This document shows, piece after piece, positions 15,969 through 23,936 of a DNA stretch of 23,936 nt. The translations under genes and the position numbers were made by a program. This DNA is from Bacteroidales bacterium (lineage in GTDB: Bacteria; Bacteroidota; Bacteroidia; Bacteroidales; Bacteroidaceae), in contig SFKY01000037.1 in the NCBI GenBank assembly GCA_004554665.1, positions 1 to 23,936 on the forward strand, read 5' to 3'. The notes beneath the pieces were generated by a model that was not told the DNA's origin, made no database searches, and was given only the letters and a program-made list of their open reading frames with translations. Position 1 is the stretch's first letter. Every line of letters begins with the position of its first letter.

Positions 15969-18900
15969 TTATCGAAGGTTGCGTCCATGGCAGTTCTTGA
16001 ACTTCTTGCCCGATCCACAGGGACATGGGTCGTTGGGGCGCGGCATCTGCTTGGCCACATAGGGCGTGTGGTTGGGCTGCTGTGCAGTCTCGCGTGTGTC
16101 GCGCTGTGCGGCAGCCCTCTGCTCCTGGTTGTCGAGATCGGCCTTCTGTTCGTTGTAGCGCTGGCTCCTTGCCTCGGGGGCAGCCTCTTTCACCTCTTGC
16201 TGCTGTATGTCGGGTATCTGCCCGCGCATAAGGATAGAGGTGGTGCGGTTGTTCATGTCGTCAATCATGCTGTCCCAGAGTTTGGCGCTCTCCAGTTTGA
16301 AGATGAGCAACGGATCTTTTTGCTCGTAAGACGCATTCTGCACGCTGTGGCGCAGTTCGTCAAGCTGGCGCAGGTTCTCCTTCCAGTTGTCGTCGATGAT
16401 ATGGAGCAGGATAGACTTCTCAAACTGCTTCACCACATCCTTGGCCTCAGTCTCGTAAGCCGCTTTGAGGTTGCAGGGGATATTGTAGATTTGACGTCCG
16501 TCGGTGATGGGCACCATGATGCGCTCGAAGCGGTCGCCTTGGGTCTCGTACACCTCTTTCACTACGGGGTAGGCCACGCTCTGTATGCGGTCTGTCTTGC
16601 GCTTGAAGGCTGCCATCGCTTCTTGGAAGGCGCGCTCTGCCAGTTCGCTGCGGTTGCCGTTGAGCAACTCCTCCTCGGTGAAGGGGCACTCCATTGCCAT
16701 GATTTTGAGGAATTCCTCCTTGCAGCCCACGTAGTCGTTGCGCTCGATGATACTCAGACAGCGGTCCCAGATGGTGTTGGCGATATCCATGCCGATACGC
16801 TCTCCCATGAGGGCGTGGCGGCGCTTCTCGTAGATGACGGTACGCTGCTTGTTCATCACGTCATCGTATTCGAGCAGGTGCTTACGGATACCGAAGTTGT
16901 TTTCCTCCACCTTCTTCTGTGCGCGCTCGATACTCTTCGAGATCATCGGGGCCTCGATACGCTCACCGTCTTCAAATCCGAGGCGGTCCATCACCTTGGC
17001 GATGCGCTCAGAGGCGAAGAGGCGCATGAGCTTGTCTTCCAGGGATACGTAGAATACAGACGAACCCGGGTCTCCCTGACGGCCTGCGCGGCCTCGGAGC
17101 TGGCGGTCTACACGGCGGCTCTCATGGCGCTCGGTGCCGATGATGGCCAGTCCGCCGGCAGCCTTCACCTCTGCCGAGAGTTTGATGTCGGTACCACGGC
17201 CCGCCATGTTGGTGGCTATGGTCACGGCACCCAGCAGGCGCTGCTCCTCGTGTATGTCTGCGGTGGCATCCTTATTGGCATGCTTGGGCGATTCTTCTGC
17301 CTTGCGTATGGCGTCGTCTCTGTAGCGTGAGGCAGTGGCCTTGTCGGCGAATGTCTTGCCGTCTCCTGTCACCCATACGGTGCCCGGAGTACTCTGTCCG
17401 GCGAGTGCCACAATCTGTGCCTCCTTCTGGTGCAGCTTGGCGTTGAGCACCTGGTGGGGTATCTTGCGCATGTTGAGCATCTTGCTCAGCAACTCGGAGA
17501 TTTCCACCGATGTCGTACCAACCAGACAGGGACGGCCGGCGTTGCGCATCTCCTCTATCTCGTCGATTACGGCACGATACTTCTCGCGGTTGGTCTTGTA
17601 CACACGGTCGTCCATATCGTTGCGGGCGATGGGCTTGTTGGTGGGAATCTCCACCACATCCAGCTTGTAGATGTCCCAGAACTCGCCTGCCTCGGTAGAG
17701 GCGGTACCCGTCATACCGGCCAGCTTGTGGTACATGCGGAAATAGTTTTGCAGCGTGATGGTGGCAAAGGTCTGTGTGGCTGCCTCCACGCGCACATGCT
17801 CCTTGGCTTCGATGGCCTGATGCAGACCGTCGCTCCAGCGGCGGCCCTCCATGATACGGCCTGTCTGCTCGTCCACAATCTTCACCTCGCCATCCATGAC
17901 CACATACTCGTCGTCCTTGTTGAACATGGTGTAGGCCTTGAGCAGCTGCTGCAGGGTATGTACGCGCTCGCTCTGCACGCCATAGTGTGCCAGCAGGTCG
18001 TCTTTCTTGTCCACACGCTCCTGATCTGTGAGTCCGGTCTCGCTCTCAAGGGCAGACAGCTCCGATGCGATGTCGGGCAACACAAAGAGGGTGTCGTCTT
18101 TCACCTGCTTGGCCAGCCATGCGCCACCCTTGTCGGTAAGGTCGGCACTGTTGAGTTTCTCGTCCACTACAAAGTAGAGCGGAGCCACGGCCTCGGGCAT
18201 GCGGCGGTTGTTGTTCTCCATATAGATTTCCTCGGTCTTCTGCAGGCCCGACTTGATGCCTTCTTCAGAGAGGAATTTGATGAGCGCCTTATTCTTCGGC
18301 AGGGCCTTGTATGAGCGGAAGAGCGAGAGGAATCCCTCGTCATTCAGCTTCTGGGCTTCCTTCGGGTTGGTCTCCTTCTGTGCGGCCGTAATCTTCTGGC
18401 GTGCCTCAGCCAGCAGTTCGGTGGCCTGCTTGCGCTGTACCTCGTACAGACGCTCTATCAGCGGCTGGTACTCCTCAAACATCTGGTCATCGCCCTTGGG
18501 GATGGGACCGGAGATGATGAGCGGGGTACGGGCATCGTCGATGAGCACGGAGTCGACCTCGTCCACAATGGCGAAGTTGTGCTTGCGCTGCACCAAGTCG
18601 GCGGGAGAGATGGCCATGTTGTCGCGAAGATAGTCGAAACCGAACTCATTGTTGGTTCCGAAGGTGATATCGGCCTGATATGCCCTGCGGCGCTCCTCCG
18701 AGTTGGGACGATGCTTATCGATGCAGTCTACACTCAGTCCGTTGAACATATAGAGCGGTCCCATCCACTCCGAGTCACGCTTGGCGAGGTAGTCGTTTAC
18801 CGTCACCATGTGTACACCGTTGCCAGTCAATGCGTTGAGGAATACGGGCAGGGTGGCCACCAGGGTCTTACCCTCACCCGTGGCCATCTCGGCTATCTTG

Positions 18901-19460
18901 CCTTGGTGCAGGGCGATACCGCCAAAGAGCTGTACATCGTAGTGTACCATATCCCATTTCACCTTGTTGCCGCCGGCAGTCCACTCGTTGTGGTAGATGG
19001 CTTTGTCGCCGTCGATGGTGATGAAGTCGTTGGCGGGGTTGGCAGCCAACTCGCGGTCAAAATCGTTGGCCGTCACTACGGTCTCCTCGTTTTCCGAGAA
19101 GCGTCGGGCGGTGTCTTTGATGATGCTGAAAGCTACGGGCATCACTTCGTTGAGTGCCTTCTCGTACTTGTCGAGGGCCACCTTCTCAATGTCGTCGATT
19201 TCGTTGAATATCTTCTCACGCTCGTCGATGGGTGTGTCCTCGATGGTGGCGCGCAGTTGGTCTATTTTCTCGCGCTCCTCCTTGGCCGAATCCTGCACGT
19301 ATGCCTGTATCTCCTTGGTCTTGGCACGCAGTTCGTCGTTGCTAAGCGCCTTGATAGAGGGGTAGACGCTCTTCACCGTCTCTACAAGGGGCTGTATCAG
19401 TTTCATGTCACGGGTGGATTTGTCACCAAACAATGACTTGAGAAATTTGTTGAAATTCAT
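15969..19460 (-). CDS. secA: Protein translocase ATPase SecA
   Basis: This 1163-residue ATPase drives secretory proteins through SecYEG. Visible motifs are Walker A ATGEGKT (193-199), VTVNDYLAKRDSEWM, the DEVD box at 300-303, the ARTPLIISGP segment, the helicase motifs TNMAGRGTDIKL and ERHESRRVDRQLRGRAGRQGDPGSS, and the C-terminal zinc-binding CPCGSGKKFKNCH used for SecB or ribosome contact. It is much longer than the 901-residue E. coli SecA. Part of the extra length lies after ISGP, in a charged segment rich in K, E and Q. About 55 residues (near 688-743, GTVWVTGDGKTFADKATASRY onwards) sit between ALAGQ and GAVTIATNMAGRGTD. The ATG at 19460 gives a normal N-terminus. The ABC ATPase gene follows after 9 bp. 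Confidence 0.97.
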   Translation of the reverse strand: MNFNKFLKSLFGDKSTRDMKLIQPLVETVKSVYPSIKALSNDELRAKTKEIQAYVQDSAKEEREKIDQLRATIEDTPIDEREKIFNEIDDIEKVALDKYEKALNEVMPVAFSIIKDTARRFSENEETVVTANDFDRELAANPANDFITIDGDKAIYHNEWTAGGNKVKWDMVHYDVQLFGGIALHQGKIAEMATGEGKTLVATLPVFLNALTGNGVHMVTVNDYLAKRDSEWMGPLYMFNGLSVDCIDKHRPNSEERRRAYQADITFGTNNEFGFDYLRDNMAISPADLVQRKHNFAIVDEVDSVLIDDARTPLIISGPIPKGDDQMFEEYQPLIERLYEVQRKQATELLAEARQKITAAQKETNPKEAQKLNDEGFLSLFRSYKALPKNKALIKFLSEEGIKSGLQKTEEIYMENNNRRMPEAVAPLYFVVDEKLNSADLTDKGGAWLAKQVKDDTLFVLPDIASELSALESETGLTDQERVDKKDDLLAHYGVQSERVHTLQQLLKAYTMFNKDDEYVVMDGEVKIVDEQTGRIMEGRRWSDGLHQAIEAKEHVRVEAATQTFATITLQNYFRMYHKLAGMTGTASTEAGEFWDIYKLDVVEIPTNKPIARNDMDDRVYKTNREKYRAVIDEIEEMRNAGRPCLVGTTSVEISELLSKMLNMRKIPHQVLNAKLHQKEAQIVALAGQSTPGTVWVTGDGKTFADKATASRYRDDAIRKAEESPKHANKDATADIHEEQRLLGAVTIATNMAGRGTDIKLSAEVKAAGGLAIIGTERHESRRVDRQLRGRAGRQGDPGSSVFYVSLEDKLMRLFASERIAKVMDRLGFEDGERIEAPMISKSIERAQKKVEENNFGIRKHLLEYDDVMNKQRTVIYEKRRHALMGERIGMDIANTIWDRCLSIIERNDYVGCKEEFLKIMAMECPFTEEELLNGNRSELAERAFQEAMAAFKRKTDRIQSVAYPVVKEVYETQGDRFERIMVPITDGRQIYNIPCNLKAAYETEAKDVVKQFEKSILLHIIDDNWKENLRQLDELRHSVQNASYEQKDPLLIFKLESAKLWDSMIDDMNNRTTSILMRGQIPDIQQQEVKEAAPEARSQRYNEQKADLDNQEQRAAAQRDTRETAQQPNHTPYVAKQMPRPNDPCPCGSGKKFKNCHGRNLR

Positions 19461-19503
19461 TGTTTATATTATTTTTATTATTTTCGTTATGGATATTTGG
19501 GGG

Positions 19504-19511
19504 CAAAGTTA
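19504..19511 (-). promoter_or_regulatory. Candidate -7 box for secA
   Basis: On the - strand this reads TAACTTTG, matching TAnnTTTG, 43 bp before the secA start. The nearest upstream TTTG (19524-19527) is only 12 bp away, so the -33 element is not convincing. The rest of 19461-19589 is AT-rich with nothing else I can identify. Confidence 0.45.
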
Positions 19512-19589
19512 CGAATATTTTTTCAAACGGTTGTACATTTCCGTTTGAATTTGTGGGGACGGAGTGGATAAGGATAGTCTCTGTATTTT

Positions 19590-19649
19590 CCAAATGCCGC
19601 ATTTAGTTCACCTAAATGCCGTCTTTAGACCGCTAAATGCGGCATTTGG
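19590..19649. repeat. Nested palindromes of AAATGCCGCATTT type; possible terminator or REP-like element
   Basis: The segment 19590-19606 (CCAAATGCCGCATTTAG) is the exact reverse complement of 19633-19649, a 17-bp stem around a 26-nt loop. Each arm is itself a small palindrome (AAATG-CCG-CATTT), and the loop holds a third related one, CTAAATGCCGTCTTTAG (19612-19628). It lies 9 bp past the phosphatase-like stop codon. It may end that transcript, although no U-tract follows on the - strand (GGAAAATAC). Confidence 0.65.
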
Positions 19650-19658
19650 CATTCGCAA

Positions 19659-21062
19659 TCAGAACAGAGGCTCCGCCTTGCAGGCGTTCGGGGCTCTGAT
19701 ACGGATAGATTTGGCGATGGTGGGTGCAATGCGGTCCACCACCACGGGTGTGTGGATGCGCTCGGCCTTGGTGCCTGCGCCGTAGAAGATGATAGGGAAG
19801 GGTACAAACGATGCCCTGCTGGTATATTTTTCCTGATTGTCCTCATTGTACAGTTGCCATCCGGGGGCCACCTCTACAATGATGTCGCCGCTGATGGCCG
19901 GATGATGGCCGAGCCTAATCTTCTGTATGTCATTATTGCCCGTAAGCAGGCGGTCGCTGGTGTACACATCGCGTACGCCGGAGTTTTGGATGAGAAACTC
20001 CTGACAGCGCCCCAATACCTCGCTCAGTCCCATGCGCTTCTGTTCAAACAGCTTGTGGCTCAAGTAGATCTCGTTGTGGAAACAGGTCTCCACGTATTTT
20101 CCTTGTCCGTAGATAGCACCGAGAAACATGTTGAGCAGATTGGCGGTGCGGTTGATATAGAAAGTGCCCGTGGGGATGTTGTACTTCGAGTAGTCCACTA
20201 TCTCCTCGTCGGTATAGCCTGTGCTTGTCACCATGAAGAGCACATTGTCCTTGCCCACCTTGCGCTCTATGCCGCCAATCAGGTCGGCTATCAGCTTGTC
20301 CAACCTCCTGTAGACACTCTCCATGTCTGTCTGCCAGTTTGTCGCGTTCCTCCCCTTGGCAGAGAGTGTGATGGCCAATAGGTCTGTCACCTCGTCCCTG
20401 CCCATAGCGTTTTCTGTGATACAGTTTTGGGCAGCCAGGGCGATGGCAAGGTTCTTGGAACCCTCGTCTGTAGTGCGCTGGGAGTAGACGCTGTTGTAGG
20501 CATCCAGCCACTTGCGTGCCTTGTCTTTGTAATAGCGTGAAGTGGTGAGCACCCCCTGCTTGTCGTCTATCCATACGGCACCGTCGGCGGCGTGTCCGGC
20601 GGCCAATACGGCAGCATCTCGGCTTGGTGCCAAGGCGTAGACGATGGCTGCGCCGTTAGTGGCCACTTTGAGTTCATCGCCGATGGTGGAGGTGGAGAGC
20701 TGGGCGGGGGAAGAACCTGTCTTGGCATCGTCCACACAGTAGACGGGCCTCAATGTGTTGCGGTCAAGCCACAGTGTGCCTACTATATTATTATAATAAG
20801 GTGTGGTGCCTGTGTATATCGAGGCTATGGCCGACGCACGGTCGATGGGAGTGAACGAATAGCTTGCCCCCTCATAGATTCGCCCACCCTCAAGCAGCTT
20901 CTTGAAACCGTCGGGGCCGTAAAGCGGGGCGAAAGCCTCGATGTAGTCGGTACGCAGTTGGTCTATCGTGATGTTGACCACCAGTTTGGGGGCAGGCTGT
21001 AAGGTTTGGGCAGTGCCCGTCGTGGAGAGTGCGATCAGTATCGCGGTAACGTATCTGTTCAT
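19659..21062 (-). CDS. Alkaline phosphatase superfamily protein, probably catalytically inactive
   Basis: The protein has 467 residues with a signal peptide (ILIALSTTGTAQ), so it is periplasmic. The fold is that of PafA/nucleotide pyrophosphatase-type enzymes: ITIDQLRTDYIEAFAPLYG with D34, GFKKLLEGGRIY, SIYTGTTPYYNNIVGTLW, and the C-terminal VVVDRIAPTIAKSIRI-APNACKAEPL. Three functional sites look changed. The nucleophile loop, normally like TGPGHAS, reads PIDRASAIAS (72-81). The usual TADHG metal site reads TSTGYTDEE (near 277-285). The later HGS-DTHVP metal site reads KYTSRASFVPFPIIFYG (near 408-424). Only D34 of the expected ligands is clear. A structural or binding role is therefore more likely than phosphatase activity. 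It starts 4 bp after lnb, as the second gene of that operon. Confidence 0.8.
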   Translation of the reverse strand: MNRYVTAILIALSTTGTAQTLQPAPKLVVNITIDQLRTDYIEAFAPLYGPDGFKKLLEGGRIYEGASYSFTPIDRASAIASIYTGTTPYYNNIVGTLWLDRNTLRPVYCVDDAKTGSSPAQLSTSTIGDELKVATNGAAIVYALAPSRDAAVLAAGHAADGAVWIDDKQGVLTTSRYYKDKARKWLDAYNSVYSQRTTDEGSKNLAIALAAQNCITENAMGRDEVTDLLAITLSAKGRNATNWQTDMESVYRRLDKLIADLIGGIERKVGKDNVLFMVTSTGYTDEEIVDYSKYNIPTGTFYINRTANLLNMFLGAIYGQGKYVETCFHNEIYLSHKLFEQKRMGLSEVLGRCQEFLIQNSGVRDVYTSDRLLTGNNDIQKIRLGHHPAISGDIIVEVAPGWQLYNEDNQEKYTSRASFVPFPIIFYGAGTKAERIHTPVVVDRIAPTIAKSIRIRAPNACKAEPLF

Positions 21063-21066
21063 GAGT

Positions 21067-22275
21067 CTATTTTATTCTGTACTTGCACCACATTCGCAGT
21101 GCTAAGATTCTTGTAAGCAAAGATAGTGCCACAATATAGATGGCGGTGTCGTAATGTTGCCAGTACCCCAGAATCATCGTGAGCGTAATGAGACCTGCCA
21201 TCGTGGAGAGATAACTATGGAATTGGCGCTTGCGCAACTGTTTCGTCACCGGATAGGCAAAAACGAGGGTAAGCGGGCAGAGCAAGAGAATCTGGAAATT
21301 GAGGCTCACGGTGGGGTGTTGTGAGAAGACCATTGCCAGCAAGATGAGTCCGGCAATGCCGTCGGCCGTGAGCAGGATCGCATCCACGCCCCAGTACAGC
21401 TTGTGGGTATAACTTTCGAGCAGGATGACACCCACTACAAAGGCAAACAACATCCATGCACAATAGGCGGGCGAGTAGGGGAACGCCGGGGTGCTGATGA
21501 CCATCGCAGGACTGTAAAGCATCTCGTTGCTCAATACCAACGGGCGTTTGTGGCCGTGGCGGTCGACGATGGTGGCATGGTCAAAATCGTGGCTGAGCGT
21601 ATCGGGCAGGAACTGTCTCTCTGACCTGTTGGTGGGCAGGTCGGCCTTGACACCCAGCAGCAGATCGTTGCCCAGACGGCTCCAGCGGGCATAGCCGTTC
21701 CATTGGTGTATCATGCTGCGGAACGAGGCGTGGCTTTCGCCTTCGTCTTCGTAATGTACGCGGCCAGTCAGGTGGCTCACAATCATGTCGCGGGCTCTGG
21801 TGGTACAGTTGTCGTAAAAATAATTATATCGGTAAACCCTGTTCTCGGGTCGGTAATTCTCGTCGATGGCTTGGCTGATGGCCCATTTTTCCTCGTTAGT
21901 CAGGTTGAGTGTCTGCTCTCTTACCCATCTTCCCTCTTGTTTGTAAGCCTCCAAGAAGTAATCAAAAGGGGCAATGCCCATCTCGTAATCGGTAAGGCCG
22001 AACACGAAACGCAGGATAAAGAATTTTTGGTGGAATGAAAACATGCCGTAGTTGATGGCGATGTCTTGCCCGCGGGCTTTGTCATGAAAACGGATGGCGG
22101 TGTGGCCGTAGAGGGAGTACACTTCCTGCCCCGGGCCGCAGGTGATGAGGCTGATTGCTACGGAGTCCATGGCCGGGATGGCCGTTTGGGGCTTGTTTTG
22201 AGCTGTGGTAGAGCCTGTTAAAGACAGTGAAATGGCCAAAATGCAGGCTCTAAAAATGATGTTTAAATGTTTCAC
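21067..22275 (-). CDS. lnb: Lipoprotein N-acyltransferase Lnb (DUF4105 type)
   Basis: This 402-residue protein has a signal sequence (ILAISLSLTGSTTA), a periplasmic domain of about 240 residues and five probable membrane segments at the C-terminus. The periplasmic domain carries the family's conserved SLYGHTAIRF with H58 and YFYDNCTTRARD with C157, the likely His/Cys catalytic pair. The domain, once DUF4105, is now named for Lnb, the Bacteroides enzyme that N-acylates the terminal Cys of lipoproteins in place of Lnt (family knowledge). The start is the GTG at 22275-22273: an in-frame TAA lies eight codons upstream and no ATG intervenes. The phosphatase-like gene follows after 4 bp. SecA, LptC and an outer-membrane protein are encoded close by, which fits a role in envelope building. 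Confidence 0.8.
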   Translation of the reverse strand: MKHLNIIFRACILAISLSLTGSTTAQNKPQTAIPAMDSVAISLITCGPGQEVYSLYGHTAIRFHDKARGQDIAINYGMFSFHQKFFILRFVFGLTDYEMGIAPFDYFLEAYKQEGRWVREQTLNLTNEEKWAISQAIDENYRPENRVYRYNYFYDNCTTRARDMIVSHLTGRVHYEDEGESHASFRSMIHQWNGYARWSRLGNDLLLGVKADLPTNRSERQFLPDTLSHDFDHATIVDRHGHKRPLVLSNEMLYSPAMVISTPAFPYSPAYCAWMLFAFVVGVILLESYTHKLYWGVDAILLTADGIAGLILLAMVFSQHPTVSLNFQILLLCPLTLVFAYPVTKQLRKRQFHSYLSTMAGLITLTMILGYWQHYDTAIYIVALSLLTRILALRMWCKYRIK

Positions 22276-22279
22276 GATG

Positions 22280-22287
22280 CAAAAATA
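22280..22287 (-). promoter_or_regulatory. Possible -7 box immediately before lnb
   Basis: On the - strand this reads TATTTTTG, matching TAnnTTTG, ending 4 bp before the lnb GTG. If used, transcription would begin at or inside the start codon, giving a leaderless or nearly leaderless mRNA. No good -33 element is seen, so this is tentative. Confidence 0.25.
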
Positions 22288-22332
22288 GCTTATATTTTAC
22301 AGATTTCGTTCTCTTGTTTCGATTTTTTTCAA

Positions 22333-22340
22333 TAATTTTG
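22333..22340 (+). promoter_or_regulatory. Candidate -7 box for the outer-membrane protein gene
   Basis: TAATTTTG matches TAnnTTTG, 23 bp before the ATG at 22364. A TTG lies at 22314-22316, a spacing of 16 bp, somewhat short. The 88-bp gap thus appears to serve divergent transcription of lnb and this gene. Confidence 0.45.
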
Positions 22341-22363
22341 CAACCTGTATAAGTGTATTTAGG

Positions 22364-23656
22364 ATGAAAAGAATATTATTTTTAATCGCAATATTGGCAA
22401 TGGCGGTGACCGATTTGGCTGCACAGAGTGGTACCAACTCGCCCTATAGCCAGTTTGGACTGGGTGTCTTGGCCGACCAGACAAGCGGTTTCAACCGGGG
22501 TATGAACGGCTTGGGACTCGGCTTCCGTGAGCACAATCAGGTGAATTATCTCAACCCTGCCTCTTATTCGGCATTGGATTCGCTGACATTCATCTTCGAC
22601 GCGGGGGTGTCGGGCCAGATTACCAACTTCGAGGAGAATGGCCAGAAGAAAAATGCCAACAATGCGGACTTGGAATATGTAGTAGCCGGCTTCAGGGCTT
22701 TCAGACATCTCGGTATGAGCTTCGGCATCATACCCTTTACCACCATCGGCTACAATTATTCCATTTCTTCTTTTGTGGGAAACTCCCTTACCACTACCGC
22801 CACCAACACCTATTCTGGTAACGGAGGTGTGCATCAGGTATTTTATGGCGTAGGATGGGAACCGCTGCGTGGGCTGTCTATCGGTGCCAACATTTCTTAT
22901 TTGTGGGGAGATTACCAGCGCTCGTTGGTCAATGCATATAGCGATTCGTATGCCAATACCCTCTCTAAATATTATACGGGCAATGTGCGTAGTTACAAAC
23001 TGGATGTCGGCGTACAGTATACCGCTAAACTCAGCAAGAAAAACTCGCTCACATTGGGTGCCACTTATAGTCCCGGTCATAAGATTGGGTGCGACCCCGA
23101 GTGTCAGGTGATTTCCACAAACACAGAGGAGGGCGTGTCCGACACCACCAAGTTTGTGCTGGCCGACGCATTGTCCATCCCCGATATGTATGCAGTGGGT
23201 TTGACATTCAACCATAATAACCAATGGAAGGTGGGTGTCGACTACTCGCTCCAGAAATGGGCCAGTGTGCAGTTCCCGGTTTTCAATGTAGTAAACGAAG
23301 TGCCGCAATATGCATTGCAGGATGTACTGAAAGACCGTCACAAGATTACCGTCGGTGGCGAGTATTGCCGTGATGAGAATGGCCGTTCGTTCTTGAAGCG
23401 TATGCGTTACCGCGCTGGCTTCTCTTATGCTACTCCCTATGTGACGGTCAATGGTGTTGACGGTCCTAAGGAGGTCAGTGCCAGTTTCGGTTTTGGCATT
23501 CCCATCGTCAATTCTTACAACAACCGTTCCATCCTCAATATCAGCGGCCAGTGGGTGCGTTCTTCTGCACCAGGGCTCATCAAGGAGAATATTTTCCGCA
23601 TCAACATTGGACTTACGTTCAACGAGCGATGGTTTGCCAAGTGGAAGGTAGACTGA
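22364..23656 (+). CDS. Outer-membrane beta-barrel protein of unknown function
   Basis: The protein has 430 residues with a clear signal peptide (LFLIAILAMAVTDLAAQ). The mature part starts with SPYSQFGLGVL and the glycine-rich NRGMNGLGLGFRE, followed by alternating amphipathic strands ending in aromatic residues (YNYSISSF, LSIGANISYLWGDY, YKLDVGVQYTAKL, NSLTLGATYSPG, WKVGVDYSLQKWASV, RYRAGFSYATPYV, FRINIGLTFNERWF). This is the pattern of a FadL/PorV-like Bacteroidetes outer-membrane barrel. The pair C248/C252-like CDPEC in one loop could form a disulfide. In Bacteroides, as I recall, a barrel gene of this type stands directly before lptC, as it does here (23 bp gap), which suggests a link with envelope assembly. 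No function is known to me. Confidence 0.8.
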   Translation: MKRILFLIAILAMAVTDLAAQSGTNSPYSQFGLGVLADQTSGFNRGMNGLGLGFREHNQVNYLNPASYSALDSLTFIFDAGVSGQITNFEENGQKKNANNADLEYVVAGFRAFRHLGMSFGIIPFTTIGYNYSISSFVGNSLTTTATNTYSGNGGVHQVFYGVGWEPLRGLSIGANISYLWGDYQRSLVNAYSDSYANTLSKYYTGNVRSYKLDVGVQYTAKLSKKNSLTLGATYSPGHKIGCDPECQVISTNTEEGVSDTTKFVLADALSIPDMYAVGLTFNHNNQWKVGVDYSLQKWASVQFPVFNVVNEVPQYALQDVLKDRHKITVGGEYCRDENGRSFLKRMRYRAGFSYATPYVTVNGVDGPKEVSASFGFGIPIVNSYNNRSILNISGQWVRSSAPGLIKENIFRINIGLTFNERWFAKWKVD

Positions 23657-23679
23657 TGTAATCAATTAGCATAGATACA

Positions 23680-23936
23680 TTGAAGCGCACAATCCTTTTT
23701 ATCGTCATATCTTCTCTGCTCCTGATGGGTTGTCAGGAGCAGAAAGAGCATACGGCTCCAGCCATCAATCCGCGTGATTCGGTGGCGATGATGATATCTT
23801 ATGGTGTCAATACATTGATTTCCGACTCTGGTGTCATTAAGTATAGGATTGTCAGTGAGCGTTGGGAAATCAACCAAAACCGCAAGCCTACCCGGTGGAT
23901 ATTTGACAAAGGACTATTTCTGGAACAGTTTGACCA
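23680..23936 (+). CDS. lptC: LPS export lipoprotein LptC, N-terminal part (cut by window end)
   Basis: The frame is open from a TTG at 23680 to the window edge, giving 85 residues. A TAA at 23659-23661 in the same frame leaves no ATG before the signal sequence, so TTG is the likely start. The N-terminus KRTILFIVISSLLLMGC is a lipoprotein signal with Cys18 as the acylated residue. The following INPRDSVAMMISYGVNTLISDSGVIKYRI and WIFDKGLFLEQFD match Bacteroidetes LptC, the periplasmic link that carries LPS from the LptBFG transporter to LptA (DSGVIKYR and F-KGL-LEQFD pattern). LptC here would be a lipoprotein and so a possible Lnb or Lgt/Lsp substrate. Confidence 0.78.
   Translation, partial: MKRTILFIVISSLLLMGCQEQKEHTAPAINPRDSVAMMISYGVNTLISDSGVIKYRIVSERWEINQNRKPTRWIFDKGLFLEQFD

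Noticed and set aside
15945..17330. A 461-codon + strand open frame across the 3' part of secA
   Set aside because: It overlaps unmistakable SecA motifs on the other strand and encodes no recognisable domain.
22382..23665. A 427-codon open frame on the - strand opposite the outer-membrane protein gene
   Set aside because: The + strand has a signal peptide and beta-barrel pattern; the antisense product shows no family features.

Overview
The window looks like a chromosomal segment of a Bacteroidales bacterium, most likely Prevotellaceae. The pointers are family-level: GH97 and GH92 glycosidases, a fused FeoA-FeoB iron transporter, a SecA with Bacteroidetes-type extra segments, the Lnb lipoprotein acyltransferase of that phylum, and promoters of the Bacteroidetes form TTTG-N19-21-TAnnTTTG. 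I cannot name the species from sequence alone.

Region 1 (2-10985, + strand) is a carbohydrate-processing cluster. It begins with the 3' part of a GH97 gene that carries an in-frame stop and a frame-shifting deletion. Then come a 1008-residue secreted protein with a glycosidase-like N-terminus and a malectin-like domain, a secreted (alpha/alpha)6-barrel glycosidase, a phosphomannose-isomerase-like protein fused to a kinase-like domain, a ROK sugar kinase without the usual zinc motif, and a GH92 alpha-mannosidase. GH92, ROK kinase and isomerase suggest mannose release, phosphorylation and conversion to fructose 6-phosphate (inference). No SusC/SusD pair or regulator lies in the window. The gaps before the kinase and after GH92 hold large inverted repeats built from one shared 16-mer.

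Region 2 (11180-15108, - strand) has tRNA-Cys with its own good promoter, and an iron cluster read right to left: feoAB, an iron-sulfur L-serine dehydratase, and a 49-residue FeoB-associated Cys-rich membrane protein. A doubled palindrome sits upstream of feoAB.

Region 3 (15255-23936) is about the cell envelope. On the - strand are lnb, an alkaline-phosphatase-fold protein that seems to lack its catalytic residues, secA and a lone ABC ATPase. Diverging from lnb on the + strand are an outer-membrane beta-barrel gene and the start of lptC. Export (SecA), lipoprotein maturation (Lnb) and LPS transport (LptC) are therefore grouped.

The strongest leads are the apparent pseudo-phosphatase in a two-gene operon with lnb, the serine dehydratase placed between feoAB and its small partner, the unassigned 1008-residue enzyme-like protein, the kinase-like/isomerase fusion, and the decaying GH97 gene. 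No wholly new system is proven here.
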